Below are positions 9,059 to 16,839 of a DNA stretch of 39,660 nucleotides, one piece after another. The stretch is from NCBI GenBank assembly GCA_021789735.1, contig JAJYJB010000014.1, forward strand, positions 1-39,660, written 5' to 3'. The first letter of the stretch is position 1, and every line of letters starts with the position of its first letter. Under the pieces are notes generated by a model. It made no database searches. It worked only from the letters and a program-made list of their open reading frames with translations, and was not told where the DNA came from. This stretch comes from Nitrospirota bacterium (GTDB lineage Bacteria > Nitrospirota > Thermodesulfovibrionia > Thermodesulfovibrionales > JdFR-88). The position numbers were made by a program, and so were the translations under genes.

Positions 9059-9479
9059 GAAGGCGGGAAGACATTTCGGTCGCACTGCAAACCAGAGGAA
9101 GGCGCTCATACGCGGCCTGGTCACCTCTCTTATCCTCCATGAGAGGATAGAGACGACGCTTGCCAGGGCCAAGGAGGCAAGGGCGATCACCGAGAGGCTC
9201 GTCACGCTGGGCGTCCGCGGGGACCTCAATTCAAGGAGGGTGGCCCTTGCGGGGCTTGCCAGCAGGACGGCTGTAACAAAGCTCTTTGGAGAGATAGCTC
9301 CCAGGTTCCAGGGCAGGAACGGAGGGTACCTCCGGATCGTCCAGACCAGGCGCAGGATGGGCGACAGCGCCCCCATGGCGGTAATAGAGTTCGTGGATTA
9401 CGAGGGCAGAAAGCCGGAGCCTGAGAAAGAAAAACAGAAACAGGCGAAGAAGGAAAAAGAGGAAAAACAGGAGAAGTAA
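9048..9479 (+). CDS. rplQ: Ribosomal protein L17
   Basis: Exit-tunnel-region protein L17, 143 residues. The N-terminus MRHKKAGRHFGRTANQRKAL is diagnostic, with LILHERIETTLARAKEAR next. The last 25 residues are a lysine- and glutamate-rich tail (KEKQKQAKKEKEEKQEK) not part of the conserved fold. It starts within rpoA, indicating coupling, and its 3' end carries the Shine-Dalgarno for the following micro-ORF. Confidence 0.96.
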   Translation: MRHKKAGRHFGRTANQRKALIRGLVTSLILHERIETTLARAKEARAITERLVTLGVRGDLNSRRVALAGLASRTAVTKLFGEIAPRFQGRNGGYLRIVQTRRRMGDSAPMAVIEFVDYEGRKPEPEKEKQKQAKKEKEEKQEK

Positions 9480-9482
9480 GTC

Positions 9483-9572
9483 ATGCCGGATTGGCTTTTG
9501 GGATTGGGCGTGCTAGCGGTCTGGGTGGTCCTTCAATTCGTTATCTTCCCCATGATGGGCGTCCCCACCTGA
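9483..9572 (+). CDS. Putative 29-residue single-span membrane peptide
   Basis: ATG-initiated 29-codon frame three bases after rplQ. It translates as MPDWLLGLGVLAVWVVLQFV followed by IFPMMGVPT. The middle is one continuous hydrophobic stretch of about 18 residues, long enough to span a membrane, and the end is a short Pro/Gly motif. An AGGAG Shine-Dalgarno lies nine bases upstream, inside the end of rplQ. Spacing, ribosome-binding site and hydrophobicity all argue for a real gene, although it is too short for statistical coding tests. I do not recognise a characterised family; function unknown. Confidence 0.55.
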   Translation: MPDWLLGLGVLAVWVVLQFVIFPMMGVPT

Positions 9573-9576
9573 GGGT

Positions 9577-9593
9577 CGTCCCCGAAGGGGACG
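9577..9593 (+). terminator. Hairpin closing the alpha operon
   Basis: CGTCCCC, a GAA loop and GGGGACG make a perfect 7-bp stem five bases after the micro-ORF stop. No T-run follows, so it is either a factor-dependent stop aid or an RNA-stability hairpin. It has the same CCC-GAA-GGG core as the hairpin in the rplF-rplR spacer. Confidence 0.4.
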
Positions 9594-9901
9594 TGTTCCC
9601 CCAGGAAGGGCCGTAAATAAAAGCGGTTGACAACTGTAGCGGGTCAGGTGGGCGGCAAAAAATCCTGCCCGTATGATTTGCATTGACAAACCGGGGCCTT
9701 ATTGTGTATTTTTCTACTACGTGTTTTTTACCGCACATTGATTGGTTTTTTGATTAACGATATAGTTTCAGAAAAATTTCTTCATATTTGATCCGGGCAA
9801 AACAAGCCTTTAAAAAAATAAAAATCAGCTAAAGGACAAGCTGTAAAAAACCTGCCGGCAAGAAATCTGACTGCCAGCGCATTTCTAGGAGAAGACCAAG
9901 A
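9594..9901 (+). other. Non-coding leader region of rho
   Basis: AT-rich stretch of about 300 bases between the alpha operon and rho with no credible frame. It contains two promoter-like pairs. The better is listed separately; the other is TTGACA at 9683-9688 with TGTATT 16 bases on. It also contains the 18-base A-rich string at 9809-9826 that recurs before the ferredoxin gene. The leader before rho would be about 130 bases, long enough for autoregulation as described for rho elsewhere, but no specific structure is evident. Confidence 0.5.
9738..9766 (+). promoter_or_regulatory. Putative rho promoter
   Basis: TTGATT and TATAGT spaced by 17 bases; the -10 box matches consensus at five of six positions and the -35 at four. 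Predicted start is near 9773. It follows the end of the ribosomal operon, where a separate promoter for rho is needed. Confidence 0.5.
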
Positions 9902-11164
9902 ATGATGCAGGACATTTCCATTTCCGAACTCAAGGAAAAGACGATCGAGGAGTTGACAAAACTGGCCAGGGAGCTTAAGGTGGACGGGGCCAGCGGGCTT
10001 AGGAAGCAGGACCTGATATTCGCCATACTGCAGGCCCACGCCCAGAAGACCGGCAACGTCTTTGGCGAAGGCGTACTGGAGATACTTCCCGACGGGTTCG
10101 GATTTCTGAGGTCGCCGGATTACAGCTATCTGCCCGGCCCCGATGACATATACGTTTCCCCCTCCCAGATAAGGAGGTTCAATCTGCGCACCGGAGATCT
10201 GGTCTCCGGCCATATCAGGCCGCCCAAGGAGGCCGAGCGGTATTTTGCCCTCCTCAAGGTGGAGGCCGTAAACCACGAGTCCCCGGAGGAATCCATAAGC
10301 CGGGCCCTTTTTGACAACCTTGTGCCCTATTACCCGACTGAGCGCATAAAGCTGGAGTATGACGCCCCCGATTACTCGACCAGGGTCATGGAGCTCATTA
10401 CCCCCATCGGCAAGGGACAAAGGGGCATGATAGTGGCCGCGCCCAGGACCGGCAAGACCATGCTGCTTCAGTCCATAGCCAGGGCGGTCAAGAAAAACGG
10501 GCGGGAGATACATCTGATTGTTTTGCTCATAGACGAAAGGCCCGAAGAGGTGACCGACTGGAAGCGCCAGGTCCCCACGGCCGAGATCATAAGCTCAACC
10601 TTTGACGAGCCCCCTCAGAGGCATTGCCAGGTTTCTGAAATGGTCATAGAACGCGCCAAAAGGCTGGTGGAAGGCGGCAGGGATGTGGTCATCCTCCTGG
10701 ACAGCATCACCAGGCTGGCCAGGGCGTACAATGCCATCATCCCCACAAGCGGCAAGGTGCTTTCGGGCGGTCTGGACTCAAACGCCCTGCAGAAGCCAAA
10801 GCGCTTTTTCGGCACAGCCAGGAACATCGAGAACGGCGGCAGCCTTACCATCCTGGGCACCGCCCTGGTAGACACCGGAAGCCGTATGGATGACGTCATC
10901 TTCGAGGAGTTCAAGGGTACAGGCAACATGGAGCTGCATCTTGAAAGGAAACTGGTGGACAAGCGCATATTCCCCAGCATAGACATAAACGCCTCCGGGA
11001 CGAGGAAAGAAGAGCTCCTGGTGGACAAGGACACGTTGCGCAAGATGTGGATATTAAGGAAGGTGCTCTCCCCGCTTGGCCCTGTGGAGAGCATGGAGTT
11101 CCTGCTTGACAAGCTCCGCGGCACAAAGAGCAACAAGGAATTCCTTGAAAGGATGAACCAGTAA
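9902..11164 (+). CDS. rho: Transcription termination factor Rho
   Basis: Hexameric RNA-dependent ATPase that terminates transcription; 420 residues. The N-terminal domain begins [20 protein letters not shown], the cold-shock-like RNA-binding domain contains the RNP1 motif DGFGFLR at 64-70, and the Walker A site [12 protein letters not shown] is at 175-186. Later come [12 protein letters not shown] and the Q-loop region [18 protein letters not shown], both intact. Two adjacent ATG codons are possible starts; TAGGAGA at 9886-9892 suits the first. It is transcribed alone or with the downstream thioesterase. Confidence 0.98.
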   Translation: MMQDISISELKEKTIEELTKLARELKVDGASGLRKQDLIFAILQAHAQKTGNVFGEGVLEILPDGFGFLRSPDYSYLPGPDDIYVSPSQIRRFNLRTGDLVSGHIRPPKEAERYFALLKVEAVNHESPEESISRALFDNLVPYYPTERIKLEYDAPDYSTRVMELITPIGKGQRGMIVAAPRTGKTMLLQSIARAVKKNGREIHLIVLLIDERPEEVTDWKRQVPTAEIISSTFDEPPQRHCQVSEMVIERAKRLVEGGRDVVILLDSITRLARAYNAIIPTSGKVLSGGLDSNALQKPKRFFGTARNIENGGSLTILGTALVDTGSRMDDVIFEEFKGTGNMELHLERKLVDKRIFPSIDINASGTRKEELLVDKDTLRKMWILRKVLSPLGPVESMEFLLDKLRGTKSNKEFLERMNQ

Positions 11165-11343
11165 GGGCCTGCCTCAAAAAAAATTGCCTCTGGCTGCAAA
11201 AGGATGAAATCGCGGCATGCGGTGTCGTAAAGAGAAAATCGTCCGTAACGTAACGCTACGCCTCGGGCGATTTTCCCTTTTCTCCTTGTCTGCCGCTATT
11301 TCCTCTCTTTTTCGCTTCGGAACGAATTTTGGGACAGGCTCTG
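11165..11343. repeat. 179-base imperfect palindrome after rho
   Basis: The two halves (11165-11245 and 11264-11343) are imperfect reverse complements over their whole length. The inner 12 bases pair as GAAAATCGTCCG with CGGGCGATTTTC. Further out AAATCGCGGCA pairs with TGCCGCTATTT, and the outer ends pair as GCCTGCCTC with GGGACAGGC. The loop is the 18 bases from 11246 to 11263. Such a structure can act as a terminator for rho, but its length and full-length symmetry suggest a MITE-like or REP-like element. No transposase is nearby. Confidence 0.7.
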
Positions 11344-11375
11344 TTTAAAAATTCATTTAAGGGGAATGGAAAAGG

Positions 11376-11774
11376 TTGAAACTTGAGGATGACCATCGCT
11401 GTTTTGCCTGCGGCAGCGAAAACCCACAGGGACTCCACCTCGTTTTTGAGGCCGGGGGCCGGGGTGTCACCGCCTTTTTCACGCCGGGCAAAGAGTTCCA
11501 GGGTTACAAGGACATCGTACACGGGGGCATAATCACCACGCTTATGGATGAGGCTATGGCGCATGCCGCCATAAGGGCCGGCCATATGCCCGTGACCGCC
11601 GAGATACAGATAAGGTTCAGAAACGCGCTTCAGGTGGGGCAGCAGGTGCAGGTGGAGGGCTGGATGGAAGGCGCCCCCGCGCACAGGCTCATTCCTGCCG
11701 CATCGGAGCTCAGGACCTACCCGGAAGGCACTCTCATCGCCACCGCCAGGGCAAAACTCCTCCAGCCGGAATAA
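11376..11774 (+). CDS. Hot-dog fold thioesterase, PaaI/4HBT type
   Basis: Acyl-CoA-type thioesterase of the hot-dog superfamily, 132 residues. The N-terminal CFACGSENPQGL motif and the central helix motif VHGGIITTLMDEAMAHA are typical of the PaaI/4HBT family, followed by strands such as EIQIRFRNALQVGQ. The substrate cannot be read from the sequence. The start is a TTG; AAGGGG at 11359-11364 precedes it, and the nearest upstream ATG is out of frame. It sits between the palindrome and the feoB promoter, probably a single-gene unit. Confidence 0.8.
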   Translation: MKLEDDHRCFACGSENPQGLHLVFEAGGRGVTAFFTPGKEFQGYKDIVHGGIITTLMDEAMAHAAIRAGHMPVTAEIQIRFRNALQVGQQVQVEGWMEGAPAHRLIPAASELRTYPEGTLIATARAKLLQPE

Positions 11775-11883
11775 AAAAATTCCCGCGCTTTTTGATTTCC
11801 GTCCGGCCAGCCCGCGCCGGGCATTTTATGGCCCCGGGGTGTGGCATTTGCCGTTCTGTTTTTCCTCCTCAAGAAAAGCACTT

Positions 11884-11913
11884 TTGACATTGCCACCCCT
11901 TTTCCCATACAAT
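11884..11913 (+). promoter_or_regulatory. Putative feoB promoter
   Basis: A perfect TTGACA and a TACAAT -10 box are separated by 18 bases. The predicted start point, near 11920, falls inside the palindromic operator just downstream, the arrangement expected for repression by a metal-loaded regulator. Confidence 0.6.
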
Positions 11914-11917
11914 AATC

Positions 11918-11930
11918 GAAACTGAGTCTC
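11918..11930. promoter_or_regulatory. Putative iron-responsive operator
   Basis: GAAACTGAGTCTC is a 6-1-6 inverted repeat with a single mismatched pair, placed over the predicted transcription start of feoB. Similar short palindromes bind Fur or DtxR-type regulators. The regulator encoded two genes downstream (DtxR-FeoA) is a candidate; Fur is an alternative. Assignment is by position and symmetry only. Confidence 0.45.
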
Positions 11931-11964
11931 AATATTGATAGGAGAAAAAAGAAAAACACCTCCC

Positions 11965-14001
11965 ATGCAGGCTGAAGACCGGGGAAAAATGAAGTTTGTT
12001 GGAGACAAGAGGCCTCTAAAGGCAAATGTTGGAGTAAAGGCCAAGGGAGATGGCGCGGGCCAGCAGTCCCTCAAGCGGATAGCGCTGGTCGGAAACCCGA
12101 ATGTGGGCAAAAGCGTCATCTTTGGGCTGCTCACCGGCAAATACGCAACCGTCTCCAACTACCCCGGGACCACGGTAGAGGTAACGCAGAGCAACATGAC
12201 CCTGGGCGGAAAGCGCTATCTTGTGGTGGACACTCCAGGCGTCAACAACCTGCTGCCAATGAGCGAGGACGAGCAGGTCACCAGGGACATTCTGCTTGCC
12301 CAGAGGCCGGATATCACCGTGCAGGTGGGTGACGCAAAGAACCTGAGGCGCACGCTTTCCATCACCATCCAGCTTGCCGAGATGGGATTGCCCGTCGTTC
12401 TGGACCTGAACATGGAAGACGAGGCGATGGACAGTGGCATCAGGATAGAAAAAGAGGCGCTTTCACGGACGCTCGGCATACAGGTGGTGGGGACCGTGGC
12501 CCCGCAAAGGAAGGGCCTGAAGGAGCTTTCCGCCGCGATTACGCGCGGCGGCTCGGTGCCCGCCCTTCATGTGGACTACGGAAAGGCGGAGGAGTACATA
12601 GATAAGGTCGCCGCCTTTCTTCCCCCGGCCAACATCTCCGCCCGCTCGATAGCGCTCATGGTGCTTTCTGGCGACAAAAGCCTGGCCCCCTGGCTCAAGG
12701 CAAACCTCGATGAGGCCGGGCTCGAGAGCATAGAGGCGCTGAGGGACGAATGCTCTGCAAGGCTGGGGACCCCGGCCGGTCTTTACATAAACGAGATGCG
12801 CCTTAAAAAGGCGGGAGCGGCCGCGGCCGCCGTTTTTTCAAAGGTACCCCAGCGTGAAAACGCCGTTATCTCTTTTTTGTCTAAGGCCACCATCCACCCG
12901 GTGTGGGGTTTCCCGTTCCTCCTGGTGGTCCTTGCCGGCCTTTACGGGTTCGTTGGCGTCCTTGGGGCCGGAGTGTTCGTGAACTTCCTTGAGCGCGTGA
13001 TATTCGGGGAGTATCTGAACCCGATGTTCACAAAGGTGTTTGAGCTCATACATGTCCCCTTCCTTGCGGAGCTTTTTGTGGGCCGCTACGGCATCATCAC
13101 CATGGCGCTTACTTATTCCATAGCCATAGTGCTGCCCATAACGACGACCTTTTTCATCGCCTTTTCGATACTGGAGGACAGCGGGTATCTGCCAAGGCTG
13201 GCGGTCATGGTCAACAAGTTTTTTAACATGATGGGGTTAAGCGGCAAGGCCGTCCTGCCGATGGTGCTGGGGCTCGGGTGCGGGACGATGGCGGTGATGA
13301 CAACAAGGATACTGGAGGGAAAGCGCGACAGGCTGATAGCGATATTCCTGCTTTCCCTGGCCGTACCGTGCTCGGCGCAGCTTGGTGTGATACTGGGCAT
13401 GCTGGGCTCGCTGTCCATGACGGCCATGGCCATCTGGCTGGTGTGCGTTTTCGGGGTGCTTCTTCTGGCGGGCTGGCTTGCCGCCAGGATACTGCCCGGC
13501 AAGCGTTCCGAGTTTTTTATGGAGATACCGCCCATAAGAAAGCCGTCCCTCCAGAACGTGGCATTAAAGACGCTAAACAGGGCCATCTGGTATCTGAAGG
13601 AGGCGGTGCCGCTCTTCATCCTTGGCACACTGGTGCTTTTCACGCTGGACAAGCTCAATATGCTCGCGATGATAGAGAAGGCCGCCTCCCCGGTGGTCGT
13701 GGGGCTTTTGGGCCTGCCCCCGAGGGCAACGGAGGCGTTCATCATAGGGTTTTTAAGGAGGGATTACGGCGCGGCCGGCCTGTTCGCCATGGCCCGCCAG
13801 GGCCTGCTCACTCACGTCCAGTCGCTTGTGAGCATCGTGACCATAACGCTCTTTCTGCCATGCCTGGCAAGCTTTTTTATAATCATAAAGGAGAAGGGCC
13901 TGCGGGTGGCGCTGGCCATGCTTGCCATCATAACCCCGTTTGCCCTGGCCTTTGGAGGATTTTTGAACTGGGCCTTGAGACATTTCAACGTTTCGGTTTA
14001 G
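11965..14001 (+). CDS. feoB: Ferrous iron transporter FeoB
   Basis: Inner-membrane Fe(II) importer with a cytoplasmic G domain, 678 residues from this ATG. G-domain motifs are GNPNVGKS near residue 43, NYPGTTVE, VVDTPGVNN near residue 88, and NMED in the G4 position. About eight to ten hydrophobic segments follow from residue 300, with two Gate-like halves. The conserved FeoB cysteine segments read GLGCGTMAVMTTR and VPCSAQLGV, the latter differing from the common SCSAR. The start is uncertain: ATG 11989 has GGGG just upstream and a TTG lies at 11935. It is followed by its likely regulator. Confidence 0.93.
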   Translation: MQAEDRGKMKFVGDKRPLKANVGVKAKGDGAGQQSLKRIALVGNPNVGKSVIFGLLTGKYATVSNYPGTTVEVTQSNMTLGGKRYLVVDTPGVNNLLPMSEDEQVTRDILLAQRPDITVQVGDAKNLRRTLSITIQLAEMGLPVVLDLNMEDEAMDSGIRIEKEALSRTLGIQVVGTVAPQRKGLKELSAAITRGGSVPALHVDYGKAEEYIDKVAAFLPPANISARSIALMVLSGDKSLAPWLKANLDEAGLESIEALRDECSARLGTPAGLYINEMRLKKAGAAAAAVFSKVPQRENAVISFLSKATIHPVWGFPFLLVVLAGLYGFVGVLGAGVFVNFLERVIFGEYLNPMFTKVFELIHVPFLAELFVGRYGIITMALTYSIAIVLPITTTFFIAFSILEDSGYLPRLAVMVNKFFNMMGLSGKAVLPMVLGLGCGTMAVMTTRILEGKRDRLIAIFLLSLAVPCSAQLGVILGMLGSLSMTAMAIWLVCVFGVLLLAGWLAARILPGKRSEFFMEIPPIRKPSLQNVALKTLNRAIWYLKEAVPLFILGTLVLFTLDKLNMLAMIEKAASPVVVGLLGLPPRATEAFIIGFLRRDYGAAGLFAMARQGLLTHVQSLVSIVTITLFLPCLASFFIIIKEKGLRVALAMLAIITPFALAFGGFLNWALRHFNVSV

Positions 14002-14102
14002 CGGGCGGCTTCCCAAAAATTTCTCTTTTTCGGGAAATAAATTAAAATAGAACGTACGGGCAAAACAAAACAAAATAAAATATAAACAAGACAAAATACT
14101 CC

Positions 14103-14789
14103 ATGGACAAAGACCTTTTAAAGACGCGGGCCGCGCCGGAGACGGAAAAGAGACAGTTTGAGGACGAGGCGCTAGAGAGCCTGTGGGAGCTTTTTGAAAA
14201 AGAAGGGCCTTCGGCCGATACCGCTTCTCTGGAAGAGTTAAATTCCGGCCTGGATAACGCGGCGGCCCTTGAGGGCATGCACAGGGACGGCCTCATAGAG
14301 ATATCGCCCGGCGGGCGCGTGAAGTTCACCGAGGCCGGAAGGCTGCGGGCCAGGGACATTACCCGCAGGCACAGGCTCGCAGAGAGGCTCTTTGCGGACA
14401 TCCTTGCCCTGAACGAGTACGAGGAGGACGCCTGCAGGTTCGAGCACGCGATCAGCCCCGAGGTGGAGGAGGCCATATGCACATTCCTGGGCCATCCGCC
14501 GACTTGCCCGCACAACAGGCCCATCCCCAGGGGGAAATGCTGCAAGCTCTACACGAAAAAGGTCATGCCTCTTGTCGCCTCTCTTGCCGATTCCCAGGTG
14601 GGCGAAGATTACAAGGTGGTGTTCCTGAGGACCCCGATGATAGACCGTCTGGCGTCCATAGGGCTTGTGGCCGGCTCCATGATAAGACTGGTGCAGAAGA
14701 GGCCTTCCTATGTTATCAAGGTGGACGAGACCACCATCGCGGTGGAGGAGGAAGTGGCGAAGGGAGTGTTCGTAAGACATGAGGGATAG
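14103..14789 (+). CDS. DtxR-family metalloregulator with C-terminal FeoA domain
   Basis: Metal-dependent repressor, 228 residues. An N-terminal winged helix (about residues 20-80) is followed by the DtxR metal-binding and dimerisation domain: [26 protein letters not shown], and [18 protein letters not shown] with histidine, glutamate and cysteine ligands. A C-terminal FeoA/SH3-like domain (about residues 155-225) contains [12 protein letters not shown] and [12 protein letters not shown]. Position directly after feoB suggests iron-responsive control of the transporter, and the FeoA part could also assist FeoB. The leader is a 40-base stretch nearly free of G with no clear Shine-Dalgarno. Confidence 0.88.
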   Translation: MDKDLLKTRAAPETEKRQFEDEALESLWELFEKEGPSADTASLEELNSGLDNAAALEGMHRDGLIEISPGGRVKFTEAGRLRARDITRRHRLAERLFADILALNEYEEDACRFEHAISPEVEEAICTFLGHPPTCPHNRPIPRGKCCKLYTKKVMPLVASLADSQVGEDYKVVFLRTPMIDRLASIGLVAGSMIRLVQKRPSYVIKVDETTIAVEEEVAKGVFVRHEG

Positions 14790-15261
14790 CAGGAGCACGA
14801 TCCGGGCGGCCAGGCCCGCGCAAAAGACCGCAGCCGGGAAGACCGCAAACCTGGCGCGGAAGAAGACCCGGGAAAAAGGGAAGGTCAGGTACGGGGAAAA
14901 AGCGGTCATGACGGCCTCCCTCGAGCTGTGGGACAACCCGGCCCCGGAAAGGGATTACGAGATAAGCATAGATTTCCCGGAGTTCACATGTCTTTGCCCG
15001 CGTTCCGGCTATCCGGATTTTGCCGTGATACGCATCCGTTATGTGCCGGACAGGAAGATAGTGGAGCTTAAGGCGCTTAAGCTCTGGCTGAACTCTTTCA
15101 GGAATGAATACATCTCCCATGAGAAGGCGGTAAACAGGATATTCGATGAGCTGGACGTGGCGCTCAACCCCCGCTATCTTGAGGTCCTGGGCGACTTCAA
15201 TCCCAGGGGCAACGTAAAGACCGTCATCAGGGTGGCCACTCCTTTAAGAGAACAGCCGTAA
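14779..15261 (+). CDS. queF: NADPH-dependent 7-cyano-7-deazaguanine reductase QueF
   Basis: Reduces preQ0 to preQ1 in queuosine biosynthesis. It is a single-domain QueF of 160 residues. The catalytic cysteine is C73 in [14 protein letters not shown], with D80 in the expected position seven residues later. The substrate/NADPH motif reads [14 protein letters not shown] followed by HE. The first 35 residues are basic and low in complexity, longer than in most relatives; an internal ATG at 14908 would remove them but also cut conserved RYGE text. It overlaps the regulator by 11 bases, so it is in the feoB operon. Confidence 0.92.
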   Translation: MRDSRSTIRAARPAQKTAAGKTANLARKKTREKGKVRYGEKAVMTASLELWDNPAPERDYEISIDFPEFTCLCPRSGYPDFAVIRIRYVPDRKIVELKALKLWLNSFRNEYISHEKAVNRIFDELDVALNPRYLEVLGDFNPRGNVKTVIRVATPLREQP

Positions 15262-15274
15262 GGGAACAGTTTTT

Positions 15275-15907
15275 TCAGGGGACCAGGCCCGGAAACGGTA
15301 TGGCCTCTTTTGCCCGCTGAATGAACAGGCGCATCTTTTCGTGGTCCTTTATGCCCTTTTCAAGCTCCACCCCGGTTGAGACGTCCACGCCGTAAGGCTT
15401 TACCATCAACACCGCCTCAGCCACGTTGTCCGGCGTGAGGCCGCCCGCCAGGATGATCCTGCCCATGGGCTTGGCATCCAGCGCTATGGACCAGTTGAAT
15501 ATCTGGCCGGTGCCTCCCAGCGCCTCCGGGGAGTATGTGTCCAGCAGAAAGGCCCCAACCTTGTAATGCCTCATGGGATCGAGGTCGGTCATCTCCTTCA
15601 CCCTGATGGCCTTTATGGTCCTCTTGGGGATAAGGCATGCCTCCGGTGTCTCGTGGCCGTGGAACTGGGCCGCATCAAGCCCCACCCGCTCCATTATCTG
15701 CTCGATGCGCTCCTTTTTTTCATCGACGAAAACGCCCACCGTGGCCACGAACGGCGGGATGCGGGAAATGATCTCCCCGGCCTTTTCGGGGGTCATGTAC
15801 CTTGGGCTGCCCTTGTAGAAAACGAAACCCAGGGCGTCCGCCCCGAACTCAGCAGCCGCAAGGGCATCGTCATAATTCGTTATTCCGCAGATCTTGACCT
15901 TTACCAT
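15275..15907 (-). CDS. trpF: Phosphoribosylanthranilate isomerase
   Basis: Tryptophan pathway TIM-barrel enzyme that converts phosphoribosylanthranilate to CdRP, 210 residues. The catalytic cysteine is in VKICGIT at the N-terminus and the catalytic aspartate in the GVDVSTGVE segment; ILAGGLTPDNV is the phosphate-binding loop. It overlaps trpC by seven bases and is convergent with queF, 13 bases apart. The rest of the trp pathway is not in the window. Confidence 0.95.
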   Translation of the reverse strand: MVKVKICGITNYDDALAAAEFGADALGFVFYKGSPRYMTPEKAGEIISRIPPFVATVGVFVDEKKERIEQIMERVGLDAAQFHGHETPEACLIPKRTIKAIRVKEMTDLDPMRHYKVGAFLLDTYSPEALGGTGQIFNWSIALDAKPMGRIILAGGLTPDNVAEAVLMVKPYGVDVSTGVELEKGIKDHEKMRLFIQRAKEAIPFPGLVP

Positions 15908-16689
15908 CCGTCCCCCCCGTTAAAGAGCACGTTTATCCTCCCCTCGATGTCCGGGGACTTCATGAACACGGTCCCGGCAAGAACGGCGTCAACCCCGGCC
16001 GCCTCGAGCCGCTCTACCTGGGCCCTCTCGCCTATTCCGCTTTCAGAGACAACGACCTTCCCCTCCGGGACGCCCTCTTTGAGCCTGAACGTGGTCTCGA
16101 TGTCCACCTTCAGGGTGTCCAGGTCCCTGTTGTTTATGCCTATGACCGGCACATCCAGGCGGAGGGCGGTTTCCATGTCCTTGATGTCATGCGTCTCAAA
16201 GAGCACACCGAGGCCAAGCTCTCCGGCCATGCCCATCAGGTCTTCAGCCTGGTTGCGGGAGAGCGCCTTTGCGATGAGCAGCACGGCATCCGCGCCCGCG
16301 CTCCTTGCCTCATAGAGCTGGTAGGGGTCAAAAATGAAGTCTTTTCTTAAGACCGGTTTTTGGGATGCCTTTTTGACGGTCTCCAGGATGGAAAGCGAGC
16401 CCTGGAAGAAATCCTCTTCCGTGAGGACGGAGATGGCCGCTGCCTTCCGTTTGTATATGGCGGCTATCTTTTGCGGGTCAAAATCCGCCCTTATGAGCCC
16501 AAGGGAAGGAGAGGCTTTTTTGACCTCCGCTATAAGGTTTATGCCGTTTTTCCTCTTTATCGCGCCAAGGAAATCCATCGGGGCCGGCATGTCAGCGGCC
16601 ATGGCCTTCACATCCGCCACCGGCCTCATCCCCTTTTCCACTGACAGCCTCTCCCTGCGCCTGCGCAGTATCTCATCCAGTATGGCCAT
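15901..16689 (-). CDS. trpC: Indole-3-glycerol-phosphate synthase
   Basis: Closes the indole ring in tryptophan synthesis; 262 residues, TIM barrel. Motifs are IAEVKKASPSLGLI near residue 53, VLTEEDFFQGS, VLRKDFIFDPYQ with the catalytic lysine, GINNRDL, and VSESGI. No Shine-Dalgarno precedes the ATG; instead a TAAAAT box ends six bases upstream, so the message may be leaderless. It is the first gene of a trpC-trpF pair. Confidence 0.95.
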   Translation of the reverse strand: MAILDEILRRRRERLSVEKGMRPVADVKAMAADMPAPMDFLGAIKRKNGINLIAEVKKASPSLGLIRADFDPQKIAAIYKRKAAAISVLTEEDFFQGSLSILETVKKASQKPVLRKDFIFDPYQLYEARSAGADAVLLIAKALSRNQAEDLMGMAGELGLGVLFETHDIKDMETALRLDVPVIGINNRDLDTLKVDIETTFRLKEGVPEGKVVVSESGIGERAQVERLEAAGVDAVLAGTVFMKSPDIEGRINVLFNGGDGW

Positions 16690-16695
16690 GAGTCA

Positions 16696-16701
16696 ATTTT
16701 A
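16696..16701 (-). promoter_or_regulatory. Possible -10 box of trpC
   Basis: TAAAAT on the - strand ends six bases before the trpC ATG, so transcription would start at or next to the initiation codon. No good -35 box was found. The call rests on the box and the lack of a Shine-Dalgarno. Confidence 0.3.
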
Positions 16702-16839
16702 CCATAGAGGCCAACGGGCATATTGAATGCACGGGCTTTTTGCTACTCCTGGCAGAAAAAGGGTCTGCAGCGGGGGAAAGCGGAAGCCGGGCAAAAACAA
16801 AAATTCCATCCATAGTTTTTCCAGGTCAAACGTGATATT

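Noticed and set aside
9627..9632. TTGACA as a second rho promoter
   Set aside because: No acceptable -10 box at 15-19 bases; the sequence there is G-rich.
11366..11384. ATG at 11366 as the thioesterase start
   Set aside because: It is out of frame and reaches a stop after six codons; the in-frame TTG at 11376 gives the family N-terminus.
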